Assembly: GCA_951213105.1 (NCBI GenBank) | Contig: OX578137.1 | Location: 57,619,736-57,683,735 of the forward strand | Length of the DNA: 64,000 nt | Direction of reading: 5' to 3' | DNA from: Amaurobius ferox | Lineage: Eukaryota > Arthropoda > Arachnida > Araneae > Amaurobiidae | Shown here: in pieces, positions 1 to 10,900 of the stretch | Layout of the letters: the number at the start of each line of letters is the position of its first letter | Numbering within the stretch: position 1 is the stretch's first letter | The notes under the pieces: generated by a model | Seen by the model: only the letters and a program-made list of their open reading frames with translations | The model's database searches: none | Told to the model about the DNA's origin: nothing | Made by a program: the position numbers and the translations under genes

Positions 1-179
1 GTATCTTACAATTTCAAAGGTAAAATCACTATCATACATCTGGGAGCTAATACCATTGATCATGTTGGAATAGCTGGAAAGGAATTTAATTAAAAATATT
101 TGAATGTTATTTTGAAACTTACTGTAAACATTATCGCTAATAATTTGTAATTAAATGTTTCGTAGAGGTCTCACTGTTC

Positions 180-475
180 CAGTCGGTTACCGAACCGCGG
201 ATCTGCTCTAATCATCCGGTCGATGTTCTAATTACTGGACTACTGGGACAATATTCCAATTTTTTCTCCTTAAAATATATCCTATAATCTCCTCCCTCTG
301 AAGCAGACTGGTGTGCAACTACCGACCCCAAACACCACCTTCGTATTATCTGGTTTCTTTTTATCCAGTATGCTGTATGGACCAGGCGTTGAAACTGTCA
401 CCATAATTCCCAGAGTCCACTGAAATTTTGTGACTGGCACTTCCTCCAGTCTTATCCTCGTTGGGATTGTGAGAA
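180..475 (-). pseudogene. degenerate duplicate of the 520-900 coding-like fragment
   Basis: This stretch matches 520-815 at an offset of about 328 bases, including the shared tract ACCTTCGTATTATCTG. On the minus strand it can be read as a stretch resembling KISVDSGNYGDSFNAW, then breaks: the matching reading continues only after a frameshift near a stop codon. It therefore looks like a decayed second copy of the neighbouring fragment. The product is not recognised. It could instead be a non-coding tandem duplication in which the open frame is accidental. Confidence 0.4.
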
Positions 476-642
476 CTTATAGAATGAATTAGATCGGGAG
501 TCGTTGTAAAGGTATCAATATCGCATCAGGAATCGATCTTCAAACTGGCCAGCTGATGCTCTAATCATTCATCTACTTAGACAAGACTTCAACTTTAATC
601 CTCAAAATCTATTCTATAATCTTCTCTAAGTCAGATTGGCGT

Positions 643-900
643 TCAACTGCCGATCCCAACAGCCACCTTCGTATTATCTGCTTTATTTTCATCCAGGCTA
701 GCATCCTGTAAGGTCCAGATGTTGAAAGTGGTACCATAATTCCTAAGGTCAACTGAAATTTCGTAACTAGGACTTTCTCCGACCCCCATCCTTATTGCAT
801 CTAACTTGCTTTGAAAATACGACTGAATTTTGGTGTCCAGCAAATATATCTGAGCAGGTGTAAAATTGAAACAACATTCTTGAGTTTTAAAAGAGGGCAT
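643..900 (-). CDS. coding-like fragment, unknown product (possible exon)
   Basis: An open frame of 85 codons runs from an ATG at 900 down to a stop near 643. The peptide has ordinary composition for a soluble protein, with a central part YEISVDLRNYGTTFNIW that is also visible in the decayed copy at 180-475. I recognise no domain, signal peptide or membrane segment. The duplication of a ~75-residue coding-like block suggests tandem exons or a small gene family. The true ends, introns and start are unknown. It may be an exon of a host gene, a transposon fragment, or chance; no neighbouring exon could be identified. Confidence 0.35.
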   Translation of the reverse strand: MPSFKTQECCFNFTPAQIYLLDTKIQSYFQSKLDAIRMGVGESPSYEISVDLRNYGTTFNIWTLQDASLDENKADNTKVAVGIGS

Positions 901-984
901 TTTTAGAGAGAGATCTTAAATGTTATGCATCAACTTATTGTTTTTTTTTACTTTTATGTATCATGAACAAGGAAGTCGTCAACC

Positions 985-1350
985 AGTTATGAAAATGTAA
1001 TCTATATATATAAAGAAGAAAAGTATGTATGGATGATCCAACATCACAGGAGAATGGCTGACCCGAATTTGATGAAATTTGGTGGATAGTCTTGAAATAG
1101 CCCCACTTAAAATTTAGTCCATGTTTCGAGTTTCTAACACCAGGGGTTGTCGCGATATAAAAGAAAAACGAAACTTTCGTTTGTCTCATCATCACGGAAG
1201 AACAACTGCGCCGAATTTAATGAAATTTTGTGGGTAGCTTTAAAATAGCCCCCCATAAATTTAGTCCGTTTCGAGTTTCTAAGATCAGAGGTTGTAGAGA
1301 TATTAATAGAAAACGAAACTTTTTCCTAGGAGTTCTACTCACTAACTCCA
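985..1350 (+). repeat. interspersed repeat with internal duplication
   Basis: Two consecutive segments (about 1030-1170 and 1190-1330) resemble each other: both have a tract close to AATTTGATGAAATTT, then ATAGCCCC, then TTTCGAGTTTCTAA. A related copy lies in opposite orientation at 54180-54410. This makes it a member of a dispersed family, here internally duplicated. No coding capacity is evident. The class of element cannot be decided from these copies. Confidence 0.6.
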
Positions 1351-1354
1351 TGAT

Positions 1355-1655
1355 TCCCAACGAAAAAGGTTGGAAATCGTTGATTTAAAACGTGAAAGTC
1401 AATTAAATCTCTGAGTTTTGTGGAATTTATTGAACGTATTAGTCACTTTTGAAAATCCCGGGTTTTAAATATGAATTTAAATAGAAACTCTATCACAATG
1501 GTTTATTTCCACAGGCTTACTCAGCAAATTTTATTAATTTCAATAATAAATAAATGATTGCGGTAAAACGTTTAAGAAAAATTTTTGTTTTCCTTTCAAA
1601 CTGTACATATTTTCCTTTTAAACTGTACATCAATTGAGGACACCTAATAATCATA
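1355..1655. other. no feature recognised
   Basis: AT-rich sequence with two short near-identical tracts reading TTTTCCTTT.AAACTGTACAT around 1585-1630. I see no gene or element boundary here. Confidence 0.4.
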
Positions 1656-1658
1656 TTC

Positions 1659-1740
1659 CGAGACGCTGCCCGCCAGAGCCACCTGCCCGGAGGACCTAGC
1701 TGCTAATGGCGTGCCGTAGGTACGCCGGAAGCAGCTATCA
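1659..1740. other. GC-rich hairpin island
   Basis: About 80 bases far richer in G+C than the surroundings. At 1697-1737 the arms TAGCTGCT and AGCAGCTA enclose a symmetric three-base internal loop and a second stem, GGCGT with ACGCC, around a nine-base loop. This can fold as a two-step hairpin. It may be part of a mobile element end or an RNA structure; no family was recognised. Confidence 0.45.
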
Positions 1741-2845
1741 CTTATATAATGCAATGATTTTTTTTCCTTACATAATGCAATGAATTTACTTCTTTGACAG
1801 TGAGAAAACAATGTATAAGATTCACGGCCCTATTTGTTCCGATGTAATTTTTATCAGAGTTTTGCATCGTAAATCCCGAGCAACGTCCAGTAATCGCTGC
1901 TAGTGAACTGTATTACCAAAAGTTTCATTTAACTTTTCTATAATTGATAAATAAATTTAGTTCTAACATAACTGGAAAAATCTGTTGTGGGTAGCACATA
2001 AATTTTCCTACATTATTCAATGACTTATTCACTTCTTTCAATTCGAAATAATGATGTACTGGAAGATCCATGACACAATGTTTTTAATGTTGAATTGTAC
2101 ATTGACATTGGGCGCTTTTCTGAATGACAATGTATACAATTATTTCAGAATACCAAATTAATCTTATATTTCGTGCAAATCTGACTTGACAATTAGAAAT
2201 ATTGCTCTAAGCAAAATAGTTCTCTATTACAGCCATTTTAATCATTATAAAATATTGAACTTTTATCATTTTTAGGGTCTTGTTAATTTAGTCCATTTTT
2301 GTTGACAGCATTTGACAGCATTTTAGTTAGTTTGGTAACATTTCGAAAAATCCAAATTGGCGATATTTTGCTAAATTTATTGTCAAGGTCAATTTATTTG
2401 AGGATACTTTCTTCTGCTTGTAACTTTTTCGATAAATTTATTTAAAAACTCACTATATTTCGATAACAGTACATGCTACTGTTCTGCTAATCTTCTAATG
2501 ATTTTTTCAAAAATTCATTCGAAAATTGGGGCAGGTGTCCTTCTGAGTATTCGATTGCATTTAAAATTATTAGAGGTTCTCCAATATTCACCGATTGTAA
2601 TACTCGGACTAATTTATTTTTCAAATAGCTTCATTCGTTCGGTGATTCACTAACACACTGTGATAGATAAGCACTAACATACACACTAACATACACGCAC
2701 ACACACATACATCATTATCTCAAAAATGTCCAATTTAAGTTCAGAGAGACTAGAAATACGCTTTTCAGTCGAAAACTTGAATTCACATTTTCGTCAGCTT
2801 CACAACATTCACATTGTACTATGTATCGAAAGTATAAATACGATT
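1740..2845 (+). mobile_element. decayed TTTCCTTATA-family copy (with duplicated 5' start)
   Basis: The left end has two versions of the family's start (CTTATATAATGCAATG at about 1743 and again near 1770-1790), then a further start-like tract AAAATCTGTTGTGGG at about 1977. Downstream come the CAATTTGG.GA-type internal repeats, a CA-rich tract near 2680-2710 and a 3' part with TCGAAAACTTGAATTC. It is highly diverged from the better copies at 18759 and 55290. No open reading frame is associated with it. Confidence 0.5.
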
Positions 2846-2878
2846 TCAATAAGTAACACGTAGAGACGCATACGCAAT

Positions 2879-2952
2879 TAGGTTATTACACTGGAAAAAT
2901 GGTATTACACTGAGTATTACACTGGAAAACTAGGTTATTACACTGGATACTG
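2879..2952 (+). repeat. short tandem repeat around ATTACACTGGA
   Basis: The motif GGTTATTACACTGGA or close variants occurs four times in succession with irregular spacing. It is a local minisatellite. Confidence 0.6.
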
Positions 2953-3816
2953 CTTCATTACTGAACAAATGTATTGTGACTTAATTGCCCGCCGTTACAT
3001 ATCTTTAAGAGATATAACAGAAATCGTTTCATACCGGTCATCATTGAATTTCAGGTCAATGCCCGTAAATGTAGAAATTTGTAATATTCAATAATTTAAA
3101 TTTTGAGTAGAATTGAGCTAATTAATTCCTTTGAAGGTTTTCAAATGTGATAGAACTTTCACTTTTATAATTTCTCTTTTACATAACATAATGTATTAAA
3201 TATGAGATAAAATTGTGTACAATCATATTTGAAGAACGCATAAATATCCACAGAAAGTTATTTGGAATCAAAGGTAGGAAAAGAGTCAATTTCTATAAAT
3301 CAAGCGTAATATAAAATTAAAGACGCATTCCCTATTGACATTGCGAAAAATTGACATTAATTATCTCTTAAGAGGATAATATATCCCATCTCAGTTTCCT
3401 TTGTGACAGTTGCATTTTCACAAAGAAAGGTAATCCTGGATATGTCTGTTGAAAGCAGCTTATTAGTTTGCAATATCTTCGGGTTTCGTAACTTATTATA
3501 TTCCATGAGTGCATGAAGAAGGTTTTTCTCGAAAAATTAATATATTGTCAATATTAATTATCAGTATTTATGAACGTGCTTTAAACAGACAGTTTTGAAT
3601 ATTTTGTAAAATTAAAGATAACCATCTACATTCAAATGTGTAACTATTTCTGTAAAATTTATCTTCCCTTTATAAAATGCAGTAAGATACCAGCAAATAA
3701 TATAACTATTGAGCAACCTCCTACGTTAAAGTCACTTATTTGTGACACGGTCTATTATACATATATAGTGTTAAATATAAGTTTCTTTTTAATAAACCTC
3801 CTATTAACGCGAGCGA
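2953..3816. other. no feature recognised
   Basis: AT-rich sequence without a supportable gene, RNA or element end. A short open frame at 3636-3863 overlaps the start of the minisatellite and is judged accidental. Confidence 0.4.
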
Positions 3817-4025
3817 AATCACTTATCAGACACAGTCTAACAATCAATTACAAATCGACATAGGCTAATAATCACTTATAAAACACAGGCTAATAATCAC
3901 TTATAAGACAGAGGCTAATAATCACTTATAAGGCACATGCTACCAAGTACCTATCAGGCACAGGCTAGCAATCACTTATCAGGAACAGGCTAACAATCAC
4001 TTATCAGACACAGGCTGACAATCAA
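3817..4025 (+). repeat. 25-bp minisatellite, about 8 units
   Basis: Successive units have the consensus AATCACTTATCAGACACAGG plus CTAAC. Seven units are exactly 25 bases and the second is 28. Unit-to-unit changes are mostly single bases. The array ends in a partial unit followed by unrelated AT-rich sequence. Confidence 0.9.
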
Positions 4026-4029
4026 TTTT

Positions 4030-5560
4030 GCTACTCTTATGTTCAAGTACCGAAGGAAAATCTTGTTTGATATTAAAATATCCTGGTGGCATTTTATAGG
4101 AAATATATCTTTGAAGATATGTAGGAAAGTTTAAAGCCAGTACACACACATAACATTAATATACCGGAATAGCAGTTTTCCCAAAGATTGCAGGAAATTG
4201 GTCTTATCACACTATTAAGGCAATTAACAATTGTATATCTCATGTGGCGGAAATAAAATATGTGATTTTTTATTATGTGGTAATAAATTTGTATTCAAAA
4301 ATTTTGCTTAATAAGCTGCATTACAAATATTCCTCCAAATTTCATCCAGTAAGTTCCTACCACTGTAAAGTAAATTCAAATGATCATTAAAGAGTCTTTC
4401 GTAGTATTTAAATTCATTTTTATTTTAGTAATTTGCAGATTTACCTTAATTTTACAAAAACATGCTTATTATTAATTATAATAATCATCTTTACTTATTT
4501 CAAACAATATGAGACTTAGAGAGAGAGAGAGTCCTGCCTGGTGCTTGACATTAGTAGGCCGAAATCAATTTTTTAAACTCTCGATATATGGACATATAGA
4601 AGTGGGCACATACATGCCTTCATACTGAACGAAACTTTGTTGCCACATCTGAGTAGTTGCACAGACTCGGCCTTGGTAACTGCAGTGAATACCGGTAGAT
4701 TCCCGCATTTTAGAAGCTCTAATCTTGATACCTAGAACCTCTTTGGTCCTGTGTTTTACTCGACTGCAAAGCTCCGAGGTTTTTTGTTCTTATTTTCTAA
4801 AGTATTTTCTCAACTGCAGTCTGCAACACCTTTTCTTATGTTATAGTAGGACAAACATTTTTGAACTCGACTTTGGGTAGAAACGCCTTCCTTCAGGATC
4901 CCCAAAACTGATTGGTGATGCTGGCCCCCTCATCAGTGTATGTGATTTTCTAGGTTATCCTGATTGGATGTAGAATTACCTCCCTCTTGATGACGTTGCT
5001 TCCTCTCAGGTTGGCCCGCAACGAAGTTTGAGTCCCCCATAAGATCGCGTCTGAGTTCCATTTTCATTCATTGCTCATAAACTAATGTCTAATTTAATGT
5101 CACTTTAGATGCCGTTTCGTCTGGCCTTTATTCTTTACCACTCGATTATACTGTCATTATACTTGTCCAAATCCATGATAGCTGTTTTGGTCTCTCTTTT
5201 GCCTCACATGTTTATTTTTATAATCAATTAAACAAAGTAATTAGGGAAACTAATTCTTCACGATCACGATTGCTAAAATTGTAGCATGATACCTGTCTGT
5301 TTACCTCAGACAGCTTTGGAAAGACTTCGAGGTGGACATGCTAAGCCCATGAAACACGTAGATGGAGTGAAGACCTTTCTGCCTTATCTTTGTTCTTTTT
5401 CTGCGACTCTTCCTATCCTTGATTGCATTGGTGCTTCAATGAGACAGCTCTCAAACAACCAGGAGGAGATTGCTAAACTATTTTTGCAAAGTGGCCTTTT
5501 CAACTTGGTCTAGGCTAAGTGGTTACTTGACCAAAGGGATTAGTAATATCAACGGCAATA
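4030..5560. other. unassigned region, mixed base composition
   Basis: The part up to 4510 is AT-rich and featureless. From about 4520 there is a (GA)n tract and then about 900 bases of higher G+C. It includes a 75-codon frame at 5286-5513 with a plausible composition, ending in a conserved-looking stretch QEEIAKLFLQSGLFNLV. I do not recognise this peptide, and no flanking exons or element ends were found. It may be a decayed gene or an old mobile element remnant. Confidence 0.3.
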
Positions 5561-5569
5561 ATTTTTAAC

Positions 5570-5990
5570 ATCTCTAATGCACCATTTCAAGTTCAGAAAA
5601 TTTGATAAAATGTTATTAGAAAAACTTTCAAATGTTTCATTTCCAATATTTTAACTCAAGAAAAGCAGACGTTAGTGAAACATTTATTTCTATTAAAAGT
5701 ATCTGTATGTCTTCAGTGAAAACTCTATGACTTTTAACGCTACACTACTTACTGCCCCATGAGTCCTGAAATTAATTAAATCCAACGAAATGACAAAAAT
5801 CCATTATCGGAATTAACTTGAACTTCGCTAAACAAAATTATTGCATATCCAATATTTTCAGACATGTAAACTTTTTCAAGGAATTTAGAAATGATTTGCA
5901 GTTAAAGTAGGAACTGATTTTATGACTTTTTCGATACATGAAAGAGTCAATATTTGTTGCAATTTATAAGAATTTATTACTGGATTTTGC
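5570..5990. other. no feature recognised
   Basis: AT-rich unique-looking sequence without a supportable gene. Confidence 0.4.
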
Positions 5991-5994
5991 GTTC

Positions 5995-6145
5995 CTTTAG
6001 TATAACGTATAGGGAAAGTAGTGTGACAGCGCCAAAACTCGAATTCAAGTTTTTGGAGAAACAGCACTTTCCATGCATCCCTGAACTCGAATAGAACATT
6101 TTTGATGTGACGCCTCTGTACGTGGATTGTTACGGATGTGTAACC
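5995..6145 (-). mobile_element. TTTCCTTATA-family 3' fragment
   Basis: On the plus strand this reads as a diverged version of the block at 55325-55425: GGGAAAGTA, CTCGAATTCAAGTTTT, a CATCCCTGAAC tract and ACATTTTTGATGTGA in the same order. It is the 3' part of the family in minus orientation. The 103-codon minus-strand frame over it is accidental. Confidence 0.6.
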
Positions 6146-6149
6146 TGAT

Positions 6150-6670
6150 TCAACAGTGCTTTGCTTGCCAGCAAGAATAAAACACTTTTCAATCATTTCT
6201 AATATATATGATTAAAAATGCCATTTACGCTGCCCCCAAAATTCAAGAGTTCTGGACCTCACAAACCTTTTGTTAAGATGTTTTCGTAAAAAATCCGCAA
6301 TATCATAGAAAAAGTATAATTTCATAGTATACGTGACCTTCATTTTCCTACCTTAAACATGGAGAAGGACACTGGTGGGCTTTTCCCGTGTATCCCCCAC
6401 ATTTACTGCCGGGATTGCACACAAATTTATATGTAGCATAATGCGAAAATGATAAATTTTATAGACATAAAAAATGCGTTTCGCCATTTGAATTTGGGAG
6501 CACTTTAAGCTCCCCCATTATGTATTACTCATTGAAATTTTATAACTTTCTTATTTTCTTAAAGTTGTTGAAAACACAGAAATGAATTATTCTAGGTTTT
6601 TTAATAAGAGAACAAATCAACGATCTTCCTAGAACGATGGCAATTCTTTGCAAATTGCTCGACTGTGTTA
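6150..6670. other. no feature recognised
   Basis: AT-rich sequence up to the mariner-type MITE. No gene, RNA or repeat boundary was identified. Confidence 0.35.
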
Positions 6671-6672
6671 TA

Positions 6673-7539
6673 CAGGGTGTCCCAAAAAGATTGAAACTCG
6701 TTTTAATTCTTTACCTTTTAGAGATAAGTGAGCAATATAAATTGCAAAAATGTTGAAAGTAAGGTAGGAAATAAGACTACGTTAATGAAATAGTTCTGTC
6801 ATTAATTTTCAAAAAGTTACACTTTTTAAATTTTTATACGACCCCCTTAGAAGACAAATTTGGTCAATCAGAAAATTTTTACTTTTAATGCAAAAAGATC
6901 ATTAATTAAAACCGCATATCTGCATCTTTAAAATTGAGCGAGTTATATGCAATTGAAAATTGAGCATTGTGAATGGGGACCATATATCAAATTAAAAATG
7001 TAAATTTGTGACATATCACAAAAAAGATAAAACTGGATGATAATACATAAGATACCCAACCGCGTAGTGAGTACCACTGCTTTATATGATCTCTGTCTGT
7101 GTAATGTTTTATTTAGGTGCATTTGTGATAAAAAAAATTGACACATATTAACGTATTTTTGATCTATACAATTTCCATCGTCAATTTGTTTATGATCCCT
7201 ATTTTCACTGATGAAACAGCCTTTCAATAGGGTACGGAAAAGTGGCATAAGTCAGATATTTTCCTTTATCATAATTCTGTTGATTTTAAAGATACAGATA
7301 TGCGAATTTTTTAATGATCTTGTTACATTAAAAATAAAAATTTTCTGATTTGCCAAATTTATCTAAGGGTGTCGTAAAAAATTTAAAAAATGTAACCTTT
7401 TGAAAATTAATGGAAAGTCTATTTCATTAACGTAGTCTTATTTCCTACCTTACTTTCAACATTTTTGCAATTTACATTGCCCACTTATCTCCAACAGGTA
7501 AAAAATTAAAGCGCGTTTCAATCTTTTTGGGACACCCTG
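6673..7539. mobile_element. foldback mariner-type MITE with long terminal inverted repeats
   Basis: The left end reads CAGGGTGTCCCAAAAAGATT and the right end is its reverse complement, each flanked by TA as expected for Tc1/mariner insertion. The inverted arms extend for roughly 280 bases with scattered mismatches (6673-6960 against 7250-7539). They enclose a middle segment of about 290 bases. There is no transposase. The minus-strand frame at 6943-7248 lies in the middle segment and has no recognisable domain. Movement would need a transposase supplied by an autonomous mariner relative. Confidence 0.85.
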
Positions 7540-7544
7540 TATTT

Positions 7545-7915
7545 TGAATCTCGTGAACCAACTGCGACCCGCATACAGTATGACTAAGCAGCGTACAGCA
7601 GTCCTCTCTTGCGGAAAGGTAGCGAAAAGTAACAAACGTCGTCAGTGCTCGCTCTGCCGTAATAAAACACAAGATTTGTGTTCATCATGCAATAAGCCCA
7701 CCTCTGGAAAATGCTAAGAACGGTGCATCAAGAACTATTATTGCAAAAAATGTATCGAAGAATGATATTTTGGTTTCTAATTAAAGATATGTTGTATTTT
7801 TTCTATGGCGGTCAAATTGACCGCTGCCCGTCGTTCTAGGTAGTTCAAAATATTCGTTGTTCTATAGTTAACAGCTAATTGCATATTTATGTGTATTCTG
7901 CACGTGAGCATGAAT
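7545..7915. other. no feature recognised
   Basis: Sequence beyond the MITE has no supportable gene. A tract near 7560-7670 is richer in G+C but has no recognised content. Confidence 0.35.
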
Positions 7916-7918
7916 AAA

Positions 7919-8092
7919 TCACCCTGTTTGGAATCATAAATTGCCAAAAGCTCCCAATTTCAATTTAAACGATGTTTATTCAATGCCAGAATCATTGTGC
8001 CAGAATTATAAGTCACCCTGTTTGAACTCATAAATTGCCAGAAGCTCCCAATTTCAATTTAAACGATGTTTATTCAATGCCAGAGTCATTGT
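7919..8092 (+). repeat. tandem duplication, 94-bp period
   Basis: The segment beginning TCACCCTGTTTG at 7919 recurs at 8013 with few changes, including CAATTTAAACGATGTTTATT in both copies. The second copy runs into the sequence before 8095. Confidence 0.85.
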
Positions 8093-8094
8093 GC

Positions 8095-8172
8095 TCTGAA
8101 AGAAGTAAAGCCATAGCTTTATGTAGGGAAAGTCATGTACTGTCCACATCTGATTTTTTTTTTAACTCGGAC
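8095..8172 (-). mobile_element. TTTCCTTATA-family 5' fragment
   Basis: Read on the minus strand this has the family's start: AAAATCAGATGTGGACAG, then CATGACTTTCCCTACATAA, then AAGTAAA-related sequence further in. Only the first ~75 bases of the element are present. Confidence 0.65.
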
Positions 8173-8174
8173 CC

Positions 8175-8660
8175 TAATCTGCGAGCAATGCTGAAATAGC
8201 TTTAATATCGAATATTCAATAATTCACCTTTAAATTTCTTTCAAAGTGGGTCCCGATAATGGTTTTCTGTCGACAATTCATATATCGCAGCACATTTTCT
8301 AATGCATAAACACTAACTTAGGGGGAAGTTTTCAAGTCTTATCGACAACACTGAGCATATGGTTGTTTTTAAAATAAAGAAATATGGGTTTTCGCCACCG
8401 AAAGTTACTATTTTGCAGTTTGAAATCTTTTGTAATATGGATAAAAGAATATTTTCGATAGATAGTCGTACAAAAATTGAAATATATTTCCTTAAAGAGT
8501 TTTCGAAAAATATTTTACCAATAATTTAGTGAAGCATGAGAGATGAACAACATTCGCGCGAAGTTGGTGCGGATTTTTTCTACCTTCCTATAAGTTATTG
8601 GTAGAGAAACATAGATAAGGTTGTTGTTTTTTTTCTCAAACACCATTTTTTACAAGTTAC
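8175..8660. other. no feature recognised
   Basis: AT-rich sequence with no gene or element boundary seen. Confidence 0.35.
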
Positions 8661-10033
8661 GATTTAAAATAGGTAATTCTATTAATTCATAAATGTAAAA
8701 ATCTAAAGCAGATAGAAAATCCCTTTTCCCTTCCAGCACACTATGTAAAGCCCCGTCATAAGTGAGACTTTCTCTAAATCTCACGTTACTTAATTCCGTC
8801 CTACTGAAAAGCAAACAATCATCACTCCTAAAGTACAGGAATGTACAAAAACGCAAAGGTAAAAGGTAAATATCACATTTATTCAAGTTAACTACACTAC
8901 TTCTTGCCAGAATAAATAAACTGAAATATACCACTTGCACATAGGACATTATACCGATATTACACAGAAATACACGTTACTTAATTCCGTCTAACTGAAA
9001 AGCAAACAATCGACAATCCTAAAGTTCAGGTATGTACAAAAACGCAAAAGTAAAAAGTAAATAGCACATTTATTCAAGTAAACTAAGCGGTTTCTTGCCA
9101 GAATAAATAAATTGAAACATACCACTTGTACATAAGACAATATACCGATATTACACAGAAATACAAGTTACTTAATTCCGTCCGACTGAAAAGCAAACAA
9201 TCAACACGCCTAAAGTTTAGGGATATACAAAAATACAAAGGTAAAAGGTAAATAGCACATTTTTATTCAAGTAAACTACACGGTTTCTTGCCAGAATAAA
9301 TAAATAAATAAACTGAAACATACCACTTGTACCTAGGAAAATATACCAATATTATATACACAGAAATACATTCCCGTACCAGTGGTAATACTACTTGAAA
9401 TCAAACAAGTAAGCAATCAACACTCCTAAAATTCAGGGATATGCACAAACGCAAAGGTAAAAGGTAAATAACACATATATTCATGTTAACTACACGGTTT
9501 CTTGTCAGAATAAATAAACTGAAACATATTACTTGTACATAGGACAAGTAGCATGATTACACAGACAAGTAGTACCGATAATACACAGAAATGCATTCCC
9601 GTACCGATGATAATACTACTTGAAATCAAACAAGTAAACAATCAACATTCCTAAAATTTAGGGATATACAACAACACAAAGGTAAAAGATAAATAGCACA
9701 TTTATTCAAGTAAACTTCACGGTTTCTTGCCAAAATAAATAAACTGAAACATACTATATGTACATAGGAAAATATAACGATATTACACAGAAATACATTC
9801 CCGTACCAGTGGTAATACTACTTGATACTAAACAAGTAAATATTCAACACTCCAAACATTCTGAGATATACACAAATGCAAAAGCAAAAGGTAAATAGCA
9901 CATTGGTTCAAGTAAACTATACGACTTTTTACCAGAATAAATAAACTGAAACATACTGCTTGTACAAAAGACAATATACCGATATTACACAGAAATACAT
10001 TTATGTGCCAGTGATAATACTACTTGAAACTTT
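8660..10033. repeat. satellite array, about 200-bp unit, 6 units plus a partial
   Basis: Units begin at about 8782, 8973, 9167, 9373, 9594 and 9796, with a partial unit from 9998. Each contains, in order, a block AAGCAAACAATCA or similar, CCTAAA.TTCAGGGATAT, AAAGGTAAAAGGTAAATA, a CAGAATAAATAAACTGAAAC tract and CCGATATTACACAGAAATA. Lengths vary from 191 to 224 because of local expansions. The 99-codon minus-strand frame at 8650-8949 is inside the array and is not a credible gene. Confidence 0.9.
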
Positions 10034-10895
10034 CGTACTCAATCAACCCATATGAAGCCCCCGCATAAAAACTCTATTTTCTACAGAATAAATGCCTAGG
10101 ACACACTTAGAGTAGCGTACCGCGTACTATATTGTCAAGTGGAACAACCATCGACAACCTAGCAGCTGAGGTTCTATCGAAGAATTCGATTAAACATCCG
10201 CGGCACAACCATACAAGCTGCGACTCTTCCAAAACACGATCAGCCGAAATTTTATTCGCTCCCATACAGAATCCGCAAACTTGCCAAGCTGGCGCTGTGA
10301 TTGGTCATTCACCCAACAATCTGATAAGTTGTTTGTTTACAGTATTTTTTCTGCCCTCACAACTGGAAGAAATTTAGCTCTGTTCGATTTAAAAAACATT
10401 TATTTCTAGTATGTAAGTAAAGAAAAGGAAAGTCGTTTTATATTTCATTTTGTAAAAAAATATATCTTTATTCCCCTCAAACTTCGTTAATAATCATCGA
10501 TAAAATAAATCAGTATAAAATTGTGTAAATTGCGGTAGCTGACGGAGTTTCAGAAAACAAAAATTTCATTTTTTTTCAGTTAAAAATATTTATCATTAGC
10601 ACAACAAAAAATTGTGGAATCTTACATTAAAAATAATTTATTGAGATAATCCTATTTAATATAAATTCATTTTAAAAATGTTTTAAAATTTTTTGGTTGG
10701 TTCAAGTTTTGGGGTTCAATGTATGTATTTGGTTGAAAACGTATATCCAGCGACTTTCGAGAATCAAATTTTTAGCCCCATCTTAATGCTTTCCCTTTAT
10801 ATTTCAATACATAGTAGAGAAAGTTAAAATGAGCACACTACTTCGGTTCAAAATGAACACAATGTATATTATATATTAATTTTAAAATACTGTAT
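10034..10895. other. no feature recognised
   Basis: The segment 10132-10377 is somewhat richer in G+C and holds an 81-codon plus-strand frame without recognisable domains. The remainder is AT-rich. I cannot support a gene. Confidence 0.3.
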
Positions 10896-10900
10896 TTTTA

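Noticed and set aside
3817..4025. CRISPR array
   Set aside because: The 25-base units are contiguous without spacers; it is a minisatellite.
5885..6196. 103-codon minus-strand frame
   Set aside because: Part of it is the diverged 3' end of a TTTCCTTATA element; no domain was found.
6943..7248. 101-codon minus-strand frame as a MITE-encoded protein
   Set aside because: It is within the non-coding centre of a foldback element, has no recognisable motif and is not related to transposases.
8782..10033. CRISPR array
   Set aside because: Units are ~200 bases, similar throughout, and lack short repeats with unique spacers; the context is eukaryotic.
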